64,000 nucleotides of DNA from Terebella lapidaria. Taxonomy: Eukaryota; Annelida; Polychaeta; Terebellida; Terebellidae. The stretch lies in the NCBI GenBank assembly GCA_949152475.1, contig OX424555.1, positions 73,919,499 to 73,983,498 of the forward strand, read 5' to 3'. Below the pieces are notes generated by a model that ran no database searches, was not told the DNA's origin, and worked only from the letters and a program-made list of their open reading frames with translations. Position numbers and translations under genes: made by a program. Positions 26,370 to 38,599 of the stretch are shown here, piece by piece (the stretch's first letter is position 1; the number at the start of each line of letters is the position of its first letter).

Positions 26370-28150
26370 AAATGTAGAAATACATTGGGGGCATTCTACT
26401 CGATTGGTGTGCGTCGATATTGATATACTGTCTTTTTATTGAATCGGATGTTGTCGTGGTTTGTTGAAAATCGTGGTCACACACATTGTAGTTCGTTGTT
26501 CCGTTCATTATTGCTGTACCAGATGCTAAGAATTACTACAGAGAATGGCGACAACCTGCAATGACATAAAATATCTTCAGGTGAAAACACAATGATTGTA
26601 AGGAATATTTTGAAATGAAAGTATGATGGAAGTTAGACCGAACTACAATGGACCACAAAAAATCAGGCAAAATGCTCGGCAATTTTCTCCACGATTATTG
26701 TATACCTGTATTGTTCATGAGCAGATGCAGACTGTGCAACAGTGAAGGGGACATGCATTAAGCCAAATAATGAGCGAGACCTACGGTCCTCGGGACAAAT
26801 GAAGGGCGATCTCGGTTGTGCCTCGTGAACCAAGATCGAATACAGATGCTCATTTTAAAAACTCATTGCAAAACATTTTATTCAAATCTGACTTGATTCA
26901 TAGATGAACAGTTTTTAACATTCCATCCTTATGGCAAACAGGTATGCACTACATTCATGCGTTTGACATTATAATCAGATTGTTCAACCAGGAAAAACAA
27001 ATCCCCCCTTTTTTGGTCCCATGTCTGCAGGAGTAAGCCATTTACAGACGAAGTACAAATACAGTCACGTTCTGGTTGCCAGCTTGTCAAATTGTATTTG
27101 GGGATATCCATTCCAGTGATGACAATCAGAGGAGTCAACCCCCAACGGGGATACACCAGATGAACTTTGTTGCCAAATCTGATATGACTCAGTAGTTGGT
27201 AATTACTTTAATATACTACGGTAGCTTTATACTACCAATAAGTATTACATCAGTGTGGAGATTCCAGCATTTGTGTGACTGACACCTCATGTGATGGATA
27301 CATTAATATAGTCTCACAGTTACGTTACATCTGCAGTCTGTATATTAATAAATGACGCAAGCATACTGATAAATGACGCAAGCATATTTCAAGCATACTG
27401 TACATCTGAAAGAGCTGAATTCAAATCATATGCTGTATTATCTGAAGAGAAATACATGATCAGGTGTTACTTGACACGCCCAGCCTGATTTTGAATGAAC
27501 CTCTGTGTACCATGAAGTTGCGAACATCCTTATTTACCTTGACAATATTGTTTATGGAATTTCTCATAATATTGCTTAGCAAATTGCAGACGACACAAAG
27601 TTGAAGAGCAGATTGATTAGCTGCGGCGAAGTATAATCAACAACTGACTTAAGTCATCATCGCCTACTGGTAAGCATAAAAAATATTTCATTATACCTCA
27701 ATGGACACTATCAGCAATGGACCTATTCAAAGTGCAGTGGAGGATTGATATAATGAACAACAACAAATACTTTAACGATGTGTAGTTTCGTCAACCCGCA
27801 CATTTATCTGCGAAGAGATATATGGTATTAAAAATTATTGCTTGACGATCTTAAAATTGGAAAGTCTGTGGAACTCAACATATGACAGATTGTAAGCCCA
27901 CGAATAAATTATTTATGCGCCATGATGGAAAATCAATATCACAGAACACACCAAGTTTTTAAATCTTGTGTTCAGAACAAAGCAAAAGAACGTGAGAGAT
28001 CACTGTGTTTCATTATGCAAATTATCTGTCATTCAACACCAAATTCGTCCATTTTACAGATATATGGATATGATCTACTTTCTTCCTCGCGTCAAAATTT
28101 GCTTCATGGGTGGGAGAGTACCACAGTGGACCCAATGTTTATCGGATGTG
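26370..28150. repeat. Repeat-family module D, first copy
   Basis: Collinear with 29770-31565 (offset about 3.4 kb) from GCATTCTACTCGATTG to ATCGGATGTGACA. It carries the shared core CAGCTTGTCAAATTGTATT at about 27080 and an exact ATGCAAAT octamer at 28015-28022. Together with the preceding 1 kb (25.37-26.34 kb) it forms a unit that is tandemly repeated at 28.75-31.57 kb. No coding content was recognised. Confidence 0.8.
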
Positions 28151-28745
28151 ACAGCAATAGACAATCCAATAGAATTTCAAGCATGCAATCAATAAGCTCC
28201 AATGTGACCTCTGACACACGGTGGGGAGTGAGATCAGCTGCTAGTCTCCTGGTCCCAATGCAACTGATGTGACAACAATAGACAATTCAATAGAATTTCG
28301 AGCATGCAATCAATAAGCTCCAATGTGACCTCTGACACACGGTGGGGAGTGAGATCAGCTGCTAGTCTCCTGGTCCCAATGCAACTGATGTGACAACAAT
28401 AGACAATTCAATAGAATTTCAAGCATGCAATCTATAAGCTCCAACGTGAACTCTGACACACGGTGGGGAGTGAGATCAGCTGCTGGTCTCCTGGTCCAAA
28501 TGCAACTGATCTGACAACAATAGACAATTCAATAGAATTTCAAGCATGCAATCAATAAGCTCCAATGTGAACTCTGACACACGGCGGGGAGTGAGATCAG
28601 CTGCTAGTCTCCTGGTCCCAATGCAACTGATGTGAAAACAATAGACAATTCAATAGAATTTCAAGCATGCAATAAATAAGCTCCAATGTGAACTCTGACA
28701 CACAGTGGGGAGTGAGATCAGCTGCTAGTCTCCTCATCCCAATGT
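28148..28745. repeat. 121-bp tandem repeat, about five copies
   Basis: The landmark GACAATTCAATAGAATTTC (first copy with one change) starts at 28160, 28281, 28402, 28523 and 28644, an exact 121-bp period. Each unit holds GCATGCAATCAATAAGCTCC and GAGTGAGATCAGCTGCTAGT. Units differ by only a few bases. The same sequence occurs as a single block at about 17.73, 32.13, 37.99 and 43.02 kb, so the array arose by local amplification of one block of the larger repeat. Confidence 0.93.
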
Positions 28746-28749
28746 ACAT

Positions 28750-29720
28750 GGGACTGGTGCTTCAAGGGAAGAGTAAATAGAATATAAACCCTAGATAACA
28801 CCAGCTGTGCATTCCTATTCCAAATCTGAATATGCCTATGAGCAAATCTTAATTGGAAATGTGTGAGAGTACATATACAGGGGAAAGCCTATCAATTAAT
28901 GACCTCCACACACGGGCACACACGCCTCACATAAAATATGATACATGTAGATGACTGACCATAGGCTCCTATATATATCGTATGTAGACGCTGAGGAGAG
29001 AAATAGCCACACAATGGAAAGAAGCTGCCACCTTTGTGAGGCACACCATGGGAAAATGACACTTGTTAAAGCATCTATTATGCGGATAATCTCGACTCCT
29101 TTCACGCAACATCAACTGCTGTCAGTTTTCTTCACAGTAGAACAGAACTGTCCGCATGCACAGCCAGTGTCTTGACAGGCCTTGGGTCCAACAAAACAGA
29201 CAATCTGCTCTGGGTATGGAAACGCCATCAATTATTGTTGCTGTGCCAGTTCACACACTACACGTTAGTGACGTTACAAGGTACTTTAGTCTCACACAGT
29301 TCGACAGAATTTCAGCATATGGAATGCTATACTGAATCCTGAAAATATAAGCGTATCTTCATTTTGAGTACTCACAGCTACATCGTATAATGTGGTGTGA
29401 ACAACTGCATAGAATTTAGACATGCATGTAGCATTGATCTATCATATGTTATTATTAATCAGAAAACTATGTAAGCCGAGACCTACAGCTGACATGTGTC
29501 AACATGAATACTGTAACGTTCAGATACCAATTCCTCTGACCAAGTGCCCCCCCCCCCCCCAAAAAAAAAAAACAAAAAAAAAAACAAAACAAACGTGACC
29601 AGCGATTAGCGCTACTGTTTGTCTTGAATCTATCCACCAAACTGGATATGTGCGGGTACAGGACATGTCCAACAAGAAGGCGACTTACGCATATTGATGA
29701 AACTGAAAGTCCATAGAGCA
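28750..29720. repeat. Third copy of the 17.8-18.8 kb module
   Basis: Collinear with 17.79-18.79 kb (copy A) and 25.37-26.34 kb (copy B): TGCTTCAAGGGA, GACTGACCATAGGCTCCTA, CAACATCAACTGC and the C-tract next to an A-tract (29549-29595) recur in order. The C/A junction tract is variable in length between copies. Both strands give short frames shared among the copies, but none reads as a consistent protein. Confidence 0.8.
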
Positions 29721-29769
29721 ATAAAAACTAGTAACTCTATGGTTCCACTGTCACGAATGTTGGAGACGA

Positions 29770-31565
29770 ACTGGCATTCTACTCGATTGTTGTGCGTCGA
29801 TATTGACATACTGTCTTTTCTTATTGATGTTGTTGTATTTTTGTCGCAAATCGTGGTCATACACACTATAGTTCGTTGTTTCCTTCATTATTGCTGTGCT
29901 AGATGCTAAGAACTACAACAGAGATAGAGCGAACTAAAGCAAATTAGAACTAATGGCGACAACCTGCAACGACATAGAAAATCTTCAGGTGAATACACGA
30001 TGATTGTAAGAAATGTTTTGAAATGAAAATATGGTGGAAGTGAGGCCGAAATACAATGGACCACAAAAAATCAGGCAGGATCACCAAGACCTCGGCAATT
30101 TAAGACCTTGACATTAATCTCCACGATTAATGTATACCTGTATTGTTCTGGAGCAGATCCAGACCATGAAACAGTGAAGGGGACATACATTAAGCCAAAT
30201 AATGAGCGAGACCCACGGTCCTCGGGACAAGTGAAGTATGACCTCGGTTGTGCCTCATGAACCATCAACATCGAAAACAGATGCTCATTTCAAAATGTAA
30301 ATGCAAAATTGTTTTTTCCAAATCTGACTTGTTCATGTCATAAATGAACAGTTTTTGACATTCCATCCTTATGGCATTGGACAAACGGGTATGCATTACA
30401 TTCATGCGATTCACATCATAATCGGATTGTTCAACCAGGAATAACACATTCCCCTTTGTTTATGCTTCCATGTCTGCAGGAGTAATCCATTCACAGACGA
30501 AGTACAAATACAGTCACGTTCTGGCTGAAAGCTTGTCAAATTGTATTTGGGCATATCCATTCCAGTGATGACAATCATATGAGTAAAACCCCAAAGGGGA
30601 TATGCCAGATGAAATTTGTTGTCAAAACTGATATGACTCAGTAGTTGGTAATTACTTTAATATACTACGGTAGCTTTACACTACCAGTAAGAATAACATC
30701 AGTGTGCAGATTCCAGCATTAGTGTGACAGACACATAATCTGATAGATACATAAATAACGTTGGCAGTCTGCAGATTTATAAATGACACTTTGTTCATTC
30801 GTGTATAGCTGAAACATATTTCAAGCATACTGTACCTCTGAAAGAGCTGAATTCAGATAATATACTGTATTATCGGAAATGATATACATGATGAGGTGTT
30901 ACTTGACACGCCTAGCCCGATTTTGAATGAATCTCTGTGTACCGTGAAGTTGCGAACATCCTTATTTACCTTGACAATATTGTTTATGGAATTTCTCATA
31001 ATATTGTTTAGCAAATTTCAGACGACACAAAGTTGAAGAGTAGATTGATTAGCTGTGGAGAAGTATAATCAACAACTGATTTAATTCATTATCGCCCACT
31101 GGTTAGCATCATAAATATTTCATTATATCTCAATGGACACTATCAGCAATGAAATTATGCAAAGTGCAAAGTGGAGGATTGATATGATGAACACCAACAA
31201 ATACTTTAACGATGTGTTGTTTCGTCAATCCGCACATTTATCTGCGACGAAACATATGAGATTAAAAATGTGGTGAAGTCAATGAAACTCAGCATATGAC
31301 AGATTTTGAGCACTTGAATAAATTATTCATGTGCCATGGTGGAAAATCAATTCCACAAAGCACACCAAAGCACAAGCTTTTCCATCTTGTGTTCAGAACA
31401 AAGCAAAAGAACGTGAGAGATAACTATGTTTCATTTTGCAAATTATCATTCAACACCAAATTAATCCATTCTACAGACATATAGATTTAATCTACGTGTC
31501 AAAATTTACTTCATGGGTGGGAGAGTACCACAGTGGGCACCATGATTATCGGATGTGACAACAAT
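29770..31565. repeat. Repeat-family module D, second copy
   Basis: Aligned with 26370-28150. It contains the core (AAAGCTTGTCAAATTG at about 30529), the CCCCAAAGGGG hairpin at about 30590 and the GAATAAATTATTCATG landmark at about 31316. Nothing coding was recognised. Confidence 0.8.
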
Positions 31566-33763
31566 AGAATTTTGGTCGATGTACAACATTTCAAACGCAT
31601 TGTATCAGTCAAATTCGATATCATTTGCCTCAATTTGTTTCAATTTCGCTTTAAGCATGTTGAACATGAAAACGCACTTGATCAAAACCACAAATATTAT
31701 ATTTTGCAAAGTCTGAAGTTTGTGTAGTATGGAAGTCTGAAATTTGTGTAGCAGGGAAGAAAAAAAACATCGGTTTGCATAACACAAGACTTGTGTCATG
31801 ACTGCCACGTTCTTGTGTTTCGTCAGTTTCCAAGAAGCATGGCCAACAAAGGGGGTTTCATAGAATTAGGGGGTTTCATGTGTCTTTGTTCATGTTCTTA
31901 GTGATATTGTCAACAGTAAACTGAATACTGTATATGAATAAAAATGAGTTAAATAAAGAACGAATGTTCCTTGAATCATTTTTTCTTTATCCAAAGTTGG
32001 CATTCTTGCTATCGCTTAATAAAAATTGGTAGTCTTGGCGAATTGGCATCGAGGCTTCTTGAACAGCGTCATAGACTGCGTCATATGATAAAACAAGGCT
32101 GAGAGAGTATTTTGTGATTTATCATGTGTGGCGGCGGCGAAATTCTCGCATGCAATCGATAGTCTCTATGTTGCCTCTCACACACGGCGGGAAATCAGAT
32201 CAGCTGATAGTTCCTGGTCCACGTAGGAACATAAGGATTGTAATACACGGAAGTTGTCATCTACACCCATGAGTAATGTAACATTATCTTTGTTTTATAC
32301 CAGGCTACCCAACACAAATGCCATGCAATTAGTTTACTAACCTAAATGCATACAAACAACATGCACACATACCAACTAATATACATGTAGATCCATGATG
32401 TGTACATTTTCATGAAAATGTTGATAGACGTGTATTTATCATGTCAATATTTTGACAAATATAATCAAAATTCCGAAAAACTTCAGAAGTAGAAGTTGTC
32501 AGGTCTTTGTTTCATAGGTATGAACATGGCATATTTTGAAGAACCACTAGTTCCTCATTATTCAGATCGAGATAACAGGGTTTTGTCGTACAGGGTTTTT
32601 TCCCCAAGATTTTGTCATACCACAAAGGTCCAAAATGTACTTTTCTTCAGAAAATATAAGACCTTCCTATGCTGAACGAAGTATGCTCAGGTATTGTAAT
32701 AGCAATTCATGAGTATACTCGACCAATAAATAACAAGAGAAACCCATAGCCGCTAATTGTGTTTCTGCGACTGAGGCACAGAGAACACTAACTAATGACA
32801 TTTTGGTGACTCGTTGTTCAAGCTGGATAGTTGGCGGATTAATTATTCATCGGTAGGCTCTGGATCATTGTGTAGCTTTGGGCCAAAGCTTCCATGGTGA
32901 ATAACGGGATACCAGCCTTCGTGTCAAAATACATCGTTGGTATTTCAAGACCACTTTCCTCAAACGGAACGGTTGAGGGTGATACTTTTGAACATACAAC
33001 CTCATTAAGACACTGTGATGGATTGTTTTGTGGGATGCAGTAGGTAGTTATGGGCCGTGACTTGATGGCTGAGCCGTGACGTTATGGCTGGCAGCTTGTC
33101 AAATTATCGGGAATTAGGGAGCCAGTGATTATCACTAAAAATAACATCGGTGTGCTGATTCTAGCGTATGTGTGCACATTGTTTGATGCATACATGAATA
33201 AATCATTCTTAAAATATTGAGAAGTTCATATTTACAAAACAATAAATTGTCCATTCGCTGATAACTTAATTTGAAAGAGGTGCATTTCATTTTCCTGACT
33301 TTGAAGTAAAATACATGTGTTATTTTCACGCGCCTACCCTGGCCATGAATCAATTTTGGTAGACAGAAAATTCGCATGCATGCTTACATGCTAGAACAAT
33401 GTTTATGCAATTATCTTGAGTATTTACCAGCCACGACTAATAAAGTTACCTGAAAATGCAATGGTTCAATGTGCCAAAAATGAGAGATGACGAATCACTT
33501 TTCGGTGATTGTGCATTTGTGGAAGCAATAATTTTGTGCATTTGTGATAACTTCCATTAAGATTCAAATGAATGGACATGATTAGTTATTCAGGATTTGG
33601 TTCTTGGATACACTACCATACTGTTCCAGCTTTGATTCACACGTAGGCCTCGTACTGTTTCAATGGTTGTGTAGACAGAGGTTTTAGTGATCAGGACCTT
33701 CTGAGCATATGATGGTACTTGTAAACAGTATTGACATATTCTGTGAATGAGTGTGACAATATT

Positions 33764-33801
<38 letters not shown>

Positions 33802-35150
33802 CAGTAGATTTAATTAAATGCAATGTCGCATCTGTTTGCGAGAATATATCTTTTCAGAGAATTATTCAGAATATTTTCCATACACAAACAATTCGAAAAT
33901 TTCAGAAGACATAATGTTGACGAGCAGAATAATCAGCTATGCTAAAGCAGTCATTCAACTGAATAGTTTCGTTATCGCCCACTGGATACCTTGAACATTA
34001 TTTAACTATATATATCTCATATCCAACTAACCATATGCGGAAGTATCAACATGACTTCATTCAAATTACTCTGATAATTGATATAATGAACCTTTTCTCG
34101 CCATTTAAGAAACACACAGAACGACGACATCCATTTGTGATTATGAATAATTCATGCACAGGGGTGGAGAAACGTCATAAAAAACACACAATTTTGAAGC
34201 ATGAGGCCACATGGTAAAACAAAGCAACATGACAGACGAGTAAGTTTTAATATGCAAACTAATTGTCTGTCCTTTCATGCAACGCCAAATTCGGTTCAGC
34301 CAATTTCAAATATTAAAACAAATTGAGACAAATGACCTCACATATCACTGGTATTATGTGTGCGTAATATTATACGTCGATCAATGCCATATTGAAGTTA
34401 CACGCAATTCAATAGTATGCAGTAATATGAACAAAAACATACAGTGTCTCGTCACTTCGTCAAAAAGTTTGACATAATGTAATATTGTTTTTGATAATGA
34501 AATATGTGATTTAACTTATTAGTAGTGGAGATTCAAAGTGATTGGGTGATCAGTATTCAGAAGTAATTGTGGATTTCAGACGAATTTTACATGATAGCTG
34601 AATATTCACTAAAGTTATTCACTTAGCATGTTTTGCTGAACGGCACCATGCATGGCATGTCGAAACCAATCCGTCACTAGTAACAACATTCTGTTCTGCT
34701 GGTTCGTGATGAATGGTACTCTCGCGTGTGCATCACTTCCTAGGTCCTGAGTCGGATTTCACCCCTAAATTACTTTGATAATAGTGTCAATGGGGGTGGA
34801 GGAACCACTTGCGAGCAGTAGATTCACCGTCTTTTGTTCAGAATAACTTGAATCAAAAGCCAGGTACAGACAACATTCACCTACTACAATTTTACTACTC
34901 AGTATTGTTATGACTGACAGCTTGTTAAATTGTACTTGGGCTCATCAAGTTTTGGTGATGAAAATATAATGAGTAATTATATTTTTGAATGGAATACAGC
35001 AAGTGAAATTTTGAGCCCAAACTGATATGATTTACTAGTTCGTAATTATGGCAAATCAAATAGTTTTTTTGTATGTACCAGCGACAATTATGACAGTGTG
35101 ATGATTCCAACGTATATGTGCGACAAGTCTTCTGATAGAAAATTATTATT
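31250..35150. repeat. Large repeat unit paired with 41.95-47.15 kb
   Basis: Collinear landmarks shared with the second copy include the 121-bp-type block (about 32130), ATGTTGATA after TTTTCATGAAA (about 32410), TCATCGGTAGGCT (about 32848), CATGACAGACGAGTAAGTTTTAATATG (split here as about 34228 onward) and GCAACGCCAAATTCGGTTC (about 34281). Divergence is higher than between copies A and B, so this duplication is older or less homogenised. No gene was seen. Confidence 0.75.
33765..33799 (+). repeat. (AG)n microsatellite
   Basis: Seventeen or so uninterrupted AG dinucleotides. It lies inside the 31.25-35.15 kb repeat unit and has no counterpart at the matching place in the 41.95-47.15 kb unit. 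Confidence 0.95.
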
Positions 35151-35394
35151 GTATAAATGCTGCGAGTCTGACCGACTGCGACCAGTAAAATTTAAAAAAA
35201 AAACATGATAGTCAATGCTTTCCATTTTGTATCACCTTAAAATATATTATTTACAATATATATATTCTTAATATCATTGTCATCTCTGGGCCGATTGAGT
35301 CCTCACAGAAAGTTATACAAACACATGCACTTGGAACTAGGAATTTTGCCTTCAAATCAAAGTTATATAGCTTCAATGTTTTGATATCCCATGT
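35151..35394. other. Short unassigned non-coding spacer
   Basis: AT-rich sequence with a weak match to the region near 16.4 kb (ATGCTTT..CATTTTGTATC, CTCTGGGC.GA). Nothing coding was seen. Confidence 0.4.
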
Positions 35395-36225
35395 CAGGGG
35401 CGGATCCAGGAATTTGAAAAGAGGAGGTCCAACATTATAGGGCGTGGGGGTATAGGCCCGCTCAAGGGTCCGAGATGCCAAATCCTCTTTTATGTCCTGT
35501 CGTAGCTTCCTGGTATCTCCTGGGTATAAATTCCACTTCTTTCCCCTGGTATATATGTTAAAAAATATAGAATGAAACGAGCCTGTACTGGTGGGGTCTG
35601 GGGCCCGCTCAAGAGACCCTGAAGCCAGAGCCTATTTATGTTATGTGGTAGTTTGATGGCATCTCCTGGGTATAAATTCCACTTGAATACCCATTGATCG
35701 CCATACTTTACGAAAGCGAACCCGTCTCAGTTGGTGGTTTTTGGCCCACTAAAGGGCCCAGAAGTCAGAGCATTTTTATGTTCTGAATTAATTTTGTGGC
35801 TTTTCCTTAGAATAAATTGCACTTGAAAATTCATTGATGACCATATTCCGTAAAGTTCGAAAAATGTAGAAGGGAAGCTGCACATTTGAGTCGGGACTCT
35901 GGGGCCTACTGAAGGGCCTCAAAAGTCAGAGCCTTTTAATGTTATGAATCAATTTTGTGGTCTTTCCTAGGAATAAATTGTACTTGAAAATTCATTGAGG
36001 ACTATGTTCTGAAAAACTTGTGAAAAAATGTAAATGGGAAGCTGCACATTTGGACCGGGGGTCTGGGGCCCGCTGAAGGATCCCAGAAGTCAGAACGCTT
36101 TTTATGTTCTGTCGTAGATTTGTGGTCTCTCCTAAGTATACATTCCGAACAAACTCGATCAACCTGTTCTCAAACATGATATCTCGACATCATTTTTTCG
36201 GACATGTAGCCTGAATCCGCCTATG
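35395..36225. mobile_element. MITE-like element built of five ~155-bp internal repeats
   Basis: The left end CAGGGGCGGATCCAGG is matched by the right end CATAGGCGGATTCAGG on the other strand, a short imperfect terminal inverted repeat of the GGCGGAT(C/T)CAGG type common in invertebrate MITEs. The interior is a string of about five diverged repeats. Each has a GGGTCTGGGGCCCGCT-like block followed by CCAGAAGTCAGAGC, at about 35441, 35594, 35732, 35893 and 36055, and a TAAATT(C/G)CACTTG-like block. A flanking ATGT occurs at both sides, but the exact element edge and target duplication are ambiguous. It has no coding capacity. Confidence 0.65.
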
Positions 36226-37140
36226 TAAGCTCTGATGTATATTTTTTCCGAAAAAGGGGGGGGGGGGGGGGGGTTGGTATGAACACGGACGTCCTCAAAA
36301 ACATTAACTGTGACAATGTCATAGTGTTGACTCTGGGAATCGGCTTGTGCTGCACTGCAAATTGTTGATGTTATTCCATGAAGTTGATGGTAAATATTAC
36401 ACAATTACGGATTTGTGTCGAGCATGGCAATAACATTCAGGTCTGCAACCAAATATATTGACCGAAACATATTAAAATTCATGATGGTTTATTATATAGG
36501 GTCAATTAAATGACGTGTGGGACATGAATTAGGCTGAATAACTAGACGTCAAGGCCTAAAGATGCCCTGGCCCATTTCGGAATGTAGCAAGGATAGATGT
36601 CAGGTGCAGTTCTTAAACATATCAAAGTGGCAAAAAAAAGATATTACAATCGTCCTCAAACATGATTCATCTAAACTGTTTTCGGGCACGGGTTCGGAGG
36701 TCGTTTACACATACCCCAAAATCGATAGGGTTCTTCCTTCCTTGCTTATATAGGAATGGACATGCAAAGCTCGATAACTATTGATCCAGCACCCTTTGAA
36801 TAATCGATCGGAAACCAAATCAAGAAATACGCATCAAATTAGGTCTCAAGGACACCATGGACTCCCCGGAAGCGGCTCTTAAACAATACAAATTCCCAGA
36901 TCATATTTCTGACCAGCGGTAAAAATTAATGCATTCGCAAGTTGTCGGCCGTAGACAAAGCGGCGAAAATTGAAAGAGGAAAGAATCTCGGACAGAACCA
37001 TATTGATACGGCAATCACATTCGATCACTACTGCTGACAAGGTGGTTATAGAATTTCGGATTATACAATGACGCAAATTGATTTAATGTCAACATTTTCG
37101 AAAATGTGACAACACATTGTGTTTATTCGTTAATATTAGA
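36226..37140. other. Non-coding stretch with an 18-bp G-tract
   Basis: A run of Gs lies at 36256-36273 just outside the MITE. The remainder shows no element ends and no recognisable protein. Confidence 0.45.
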
Positions 37141-38160
37141 CCTAAATAGACGTATACAAGTTTAACAAGTGGAAGGATTAAACATCAATATTTGATTTGG
37201 GTCATTTTTTCATATAAATTTGAAGTTATTTGTCTGAATTTGTCTCAATTTTGGCAAAGGGTGCTAAATCAAAACTACAATTCTGACAACTAATTTACAC
37301 ACAGTGAAATATTGTTGGCTGCCACGTTGCTCTGCGTCTTCAAGTGAGCTCATGATTAAAATAAATATGTGTGCTCACAGGGATATTTTCACCCTGACGC
37401 ATGAATAATTTATCTATGAGATTACTATCTGTCATATATGGTAGGATAAATTGAATCTACACTAAAAAGAGCGTTTCACTCTTGTACAATTCTCAGCAAA
37501 AAGAGAATCCAGGCATCATAAAAACAATGCATACTGACTGAAAATTACATATCATCAAAGTATTTGTTACTGATATTTTTAGTTAGGTCTATGAAGATTT
37601 AGATATTAAGTAATGATATATATGTTTGTTTGTTTTATGTTTATGCTCTTGTATACATAATAATCTACAGAATATGAATATTGTACGTGAAATCCAATAA
37701 ATATTTGTCAAGCAATTCTTCAATGTTCTTATCCAAAGTTGGATTTGGACTTTGCTAGACTGAGATACTATGTTGTACTGGTAGACTGAGAGACTATGTT
37801 GTGCGTTATCATCAAATATATATCCATAGTGTCCATAACCTCCCACACACAGCAGGAAATGAGATCAGCTGCTACGTTTCCGAGCCATGCAATAACATAG
37901 GAATTCTGCAGTAGGGTAAGCTTGAATCGTGTCACAGACGACAGTCATAGTACGGTAAAAATTGTGTGATACATCACCTGTAGAGGTAGCAAATTTCTCG
38001 CGTGCAAAAGATGGGCCACATGTAACCTCTCGAACACAGTGGGGAATGAGATCAACTGCTTGTTTCCCGGTCCCAATACACAAAGGAATTACAAAGGAAA
38101 TGTGCACCAGGGAAAATAACCAATTGAATATACCAAATTTACTTCTACACACTTGCGGTC
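37140..38160. repeat. Repeat-family fragments related to 24.2-25.1 kb and the 121-bp block
   Basis: About 37150-37620 aligns with 24180-25100 (TTTAACAAGTGG.AGGATTA; CACCCTGACGCATGAATAATTTAT). About 37920-38115 matches the 121-bp-type block (GGGGAATGAGATCA.CTGCT.GT). No gene was seen. Confidence 0.65.
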
Positions 38161-38169
38161 ATGTCACGT

Positions 38170-38201
38170 TCCTTCTCTCTCTCACTCTCTCTCTCTCTCT
38201 C
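38170..38201 (+). repeat. (CT)n microsatellite
   Basis: Nearly pure CT dinucleotides with one CA interruption. No functional context is visible. Confidence 0.9.
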
Positions 38202-38599
38202 TGCGATCCATTACCCGATATGCATAACATACTTCGATTATTTCAAAACTAATTTTACTTCAATTTTTTCAACCTATGTGCATAACAGAAAACCACACGA
38301 ACAAAGATCACTGTATATAATGTGTACAGTTTTATTAATTGAAATCTCTGATATACGTCAGTAGCCTACAGCTGACCAGTATGAACACGATATTCGCGAT
38401 CAGCTTCAGAATATATTTGCCTGAAAATAATTGAAATATCAATATTTTGCCATGGAAGAGGTCAGCTTGATAATTGTCATATGTTTACTGTAATATATAC
38501 CTGTAGTATATCCATGTAGTCATAGGCGAATATATGAGTCGTACATGTATTTCTAGCGAGTTCTAATGCATAAAGGATCAATGCTACATGTATGTCTAA

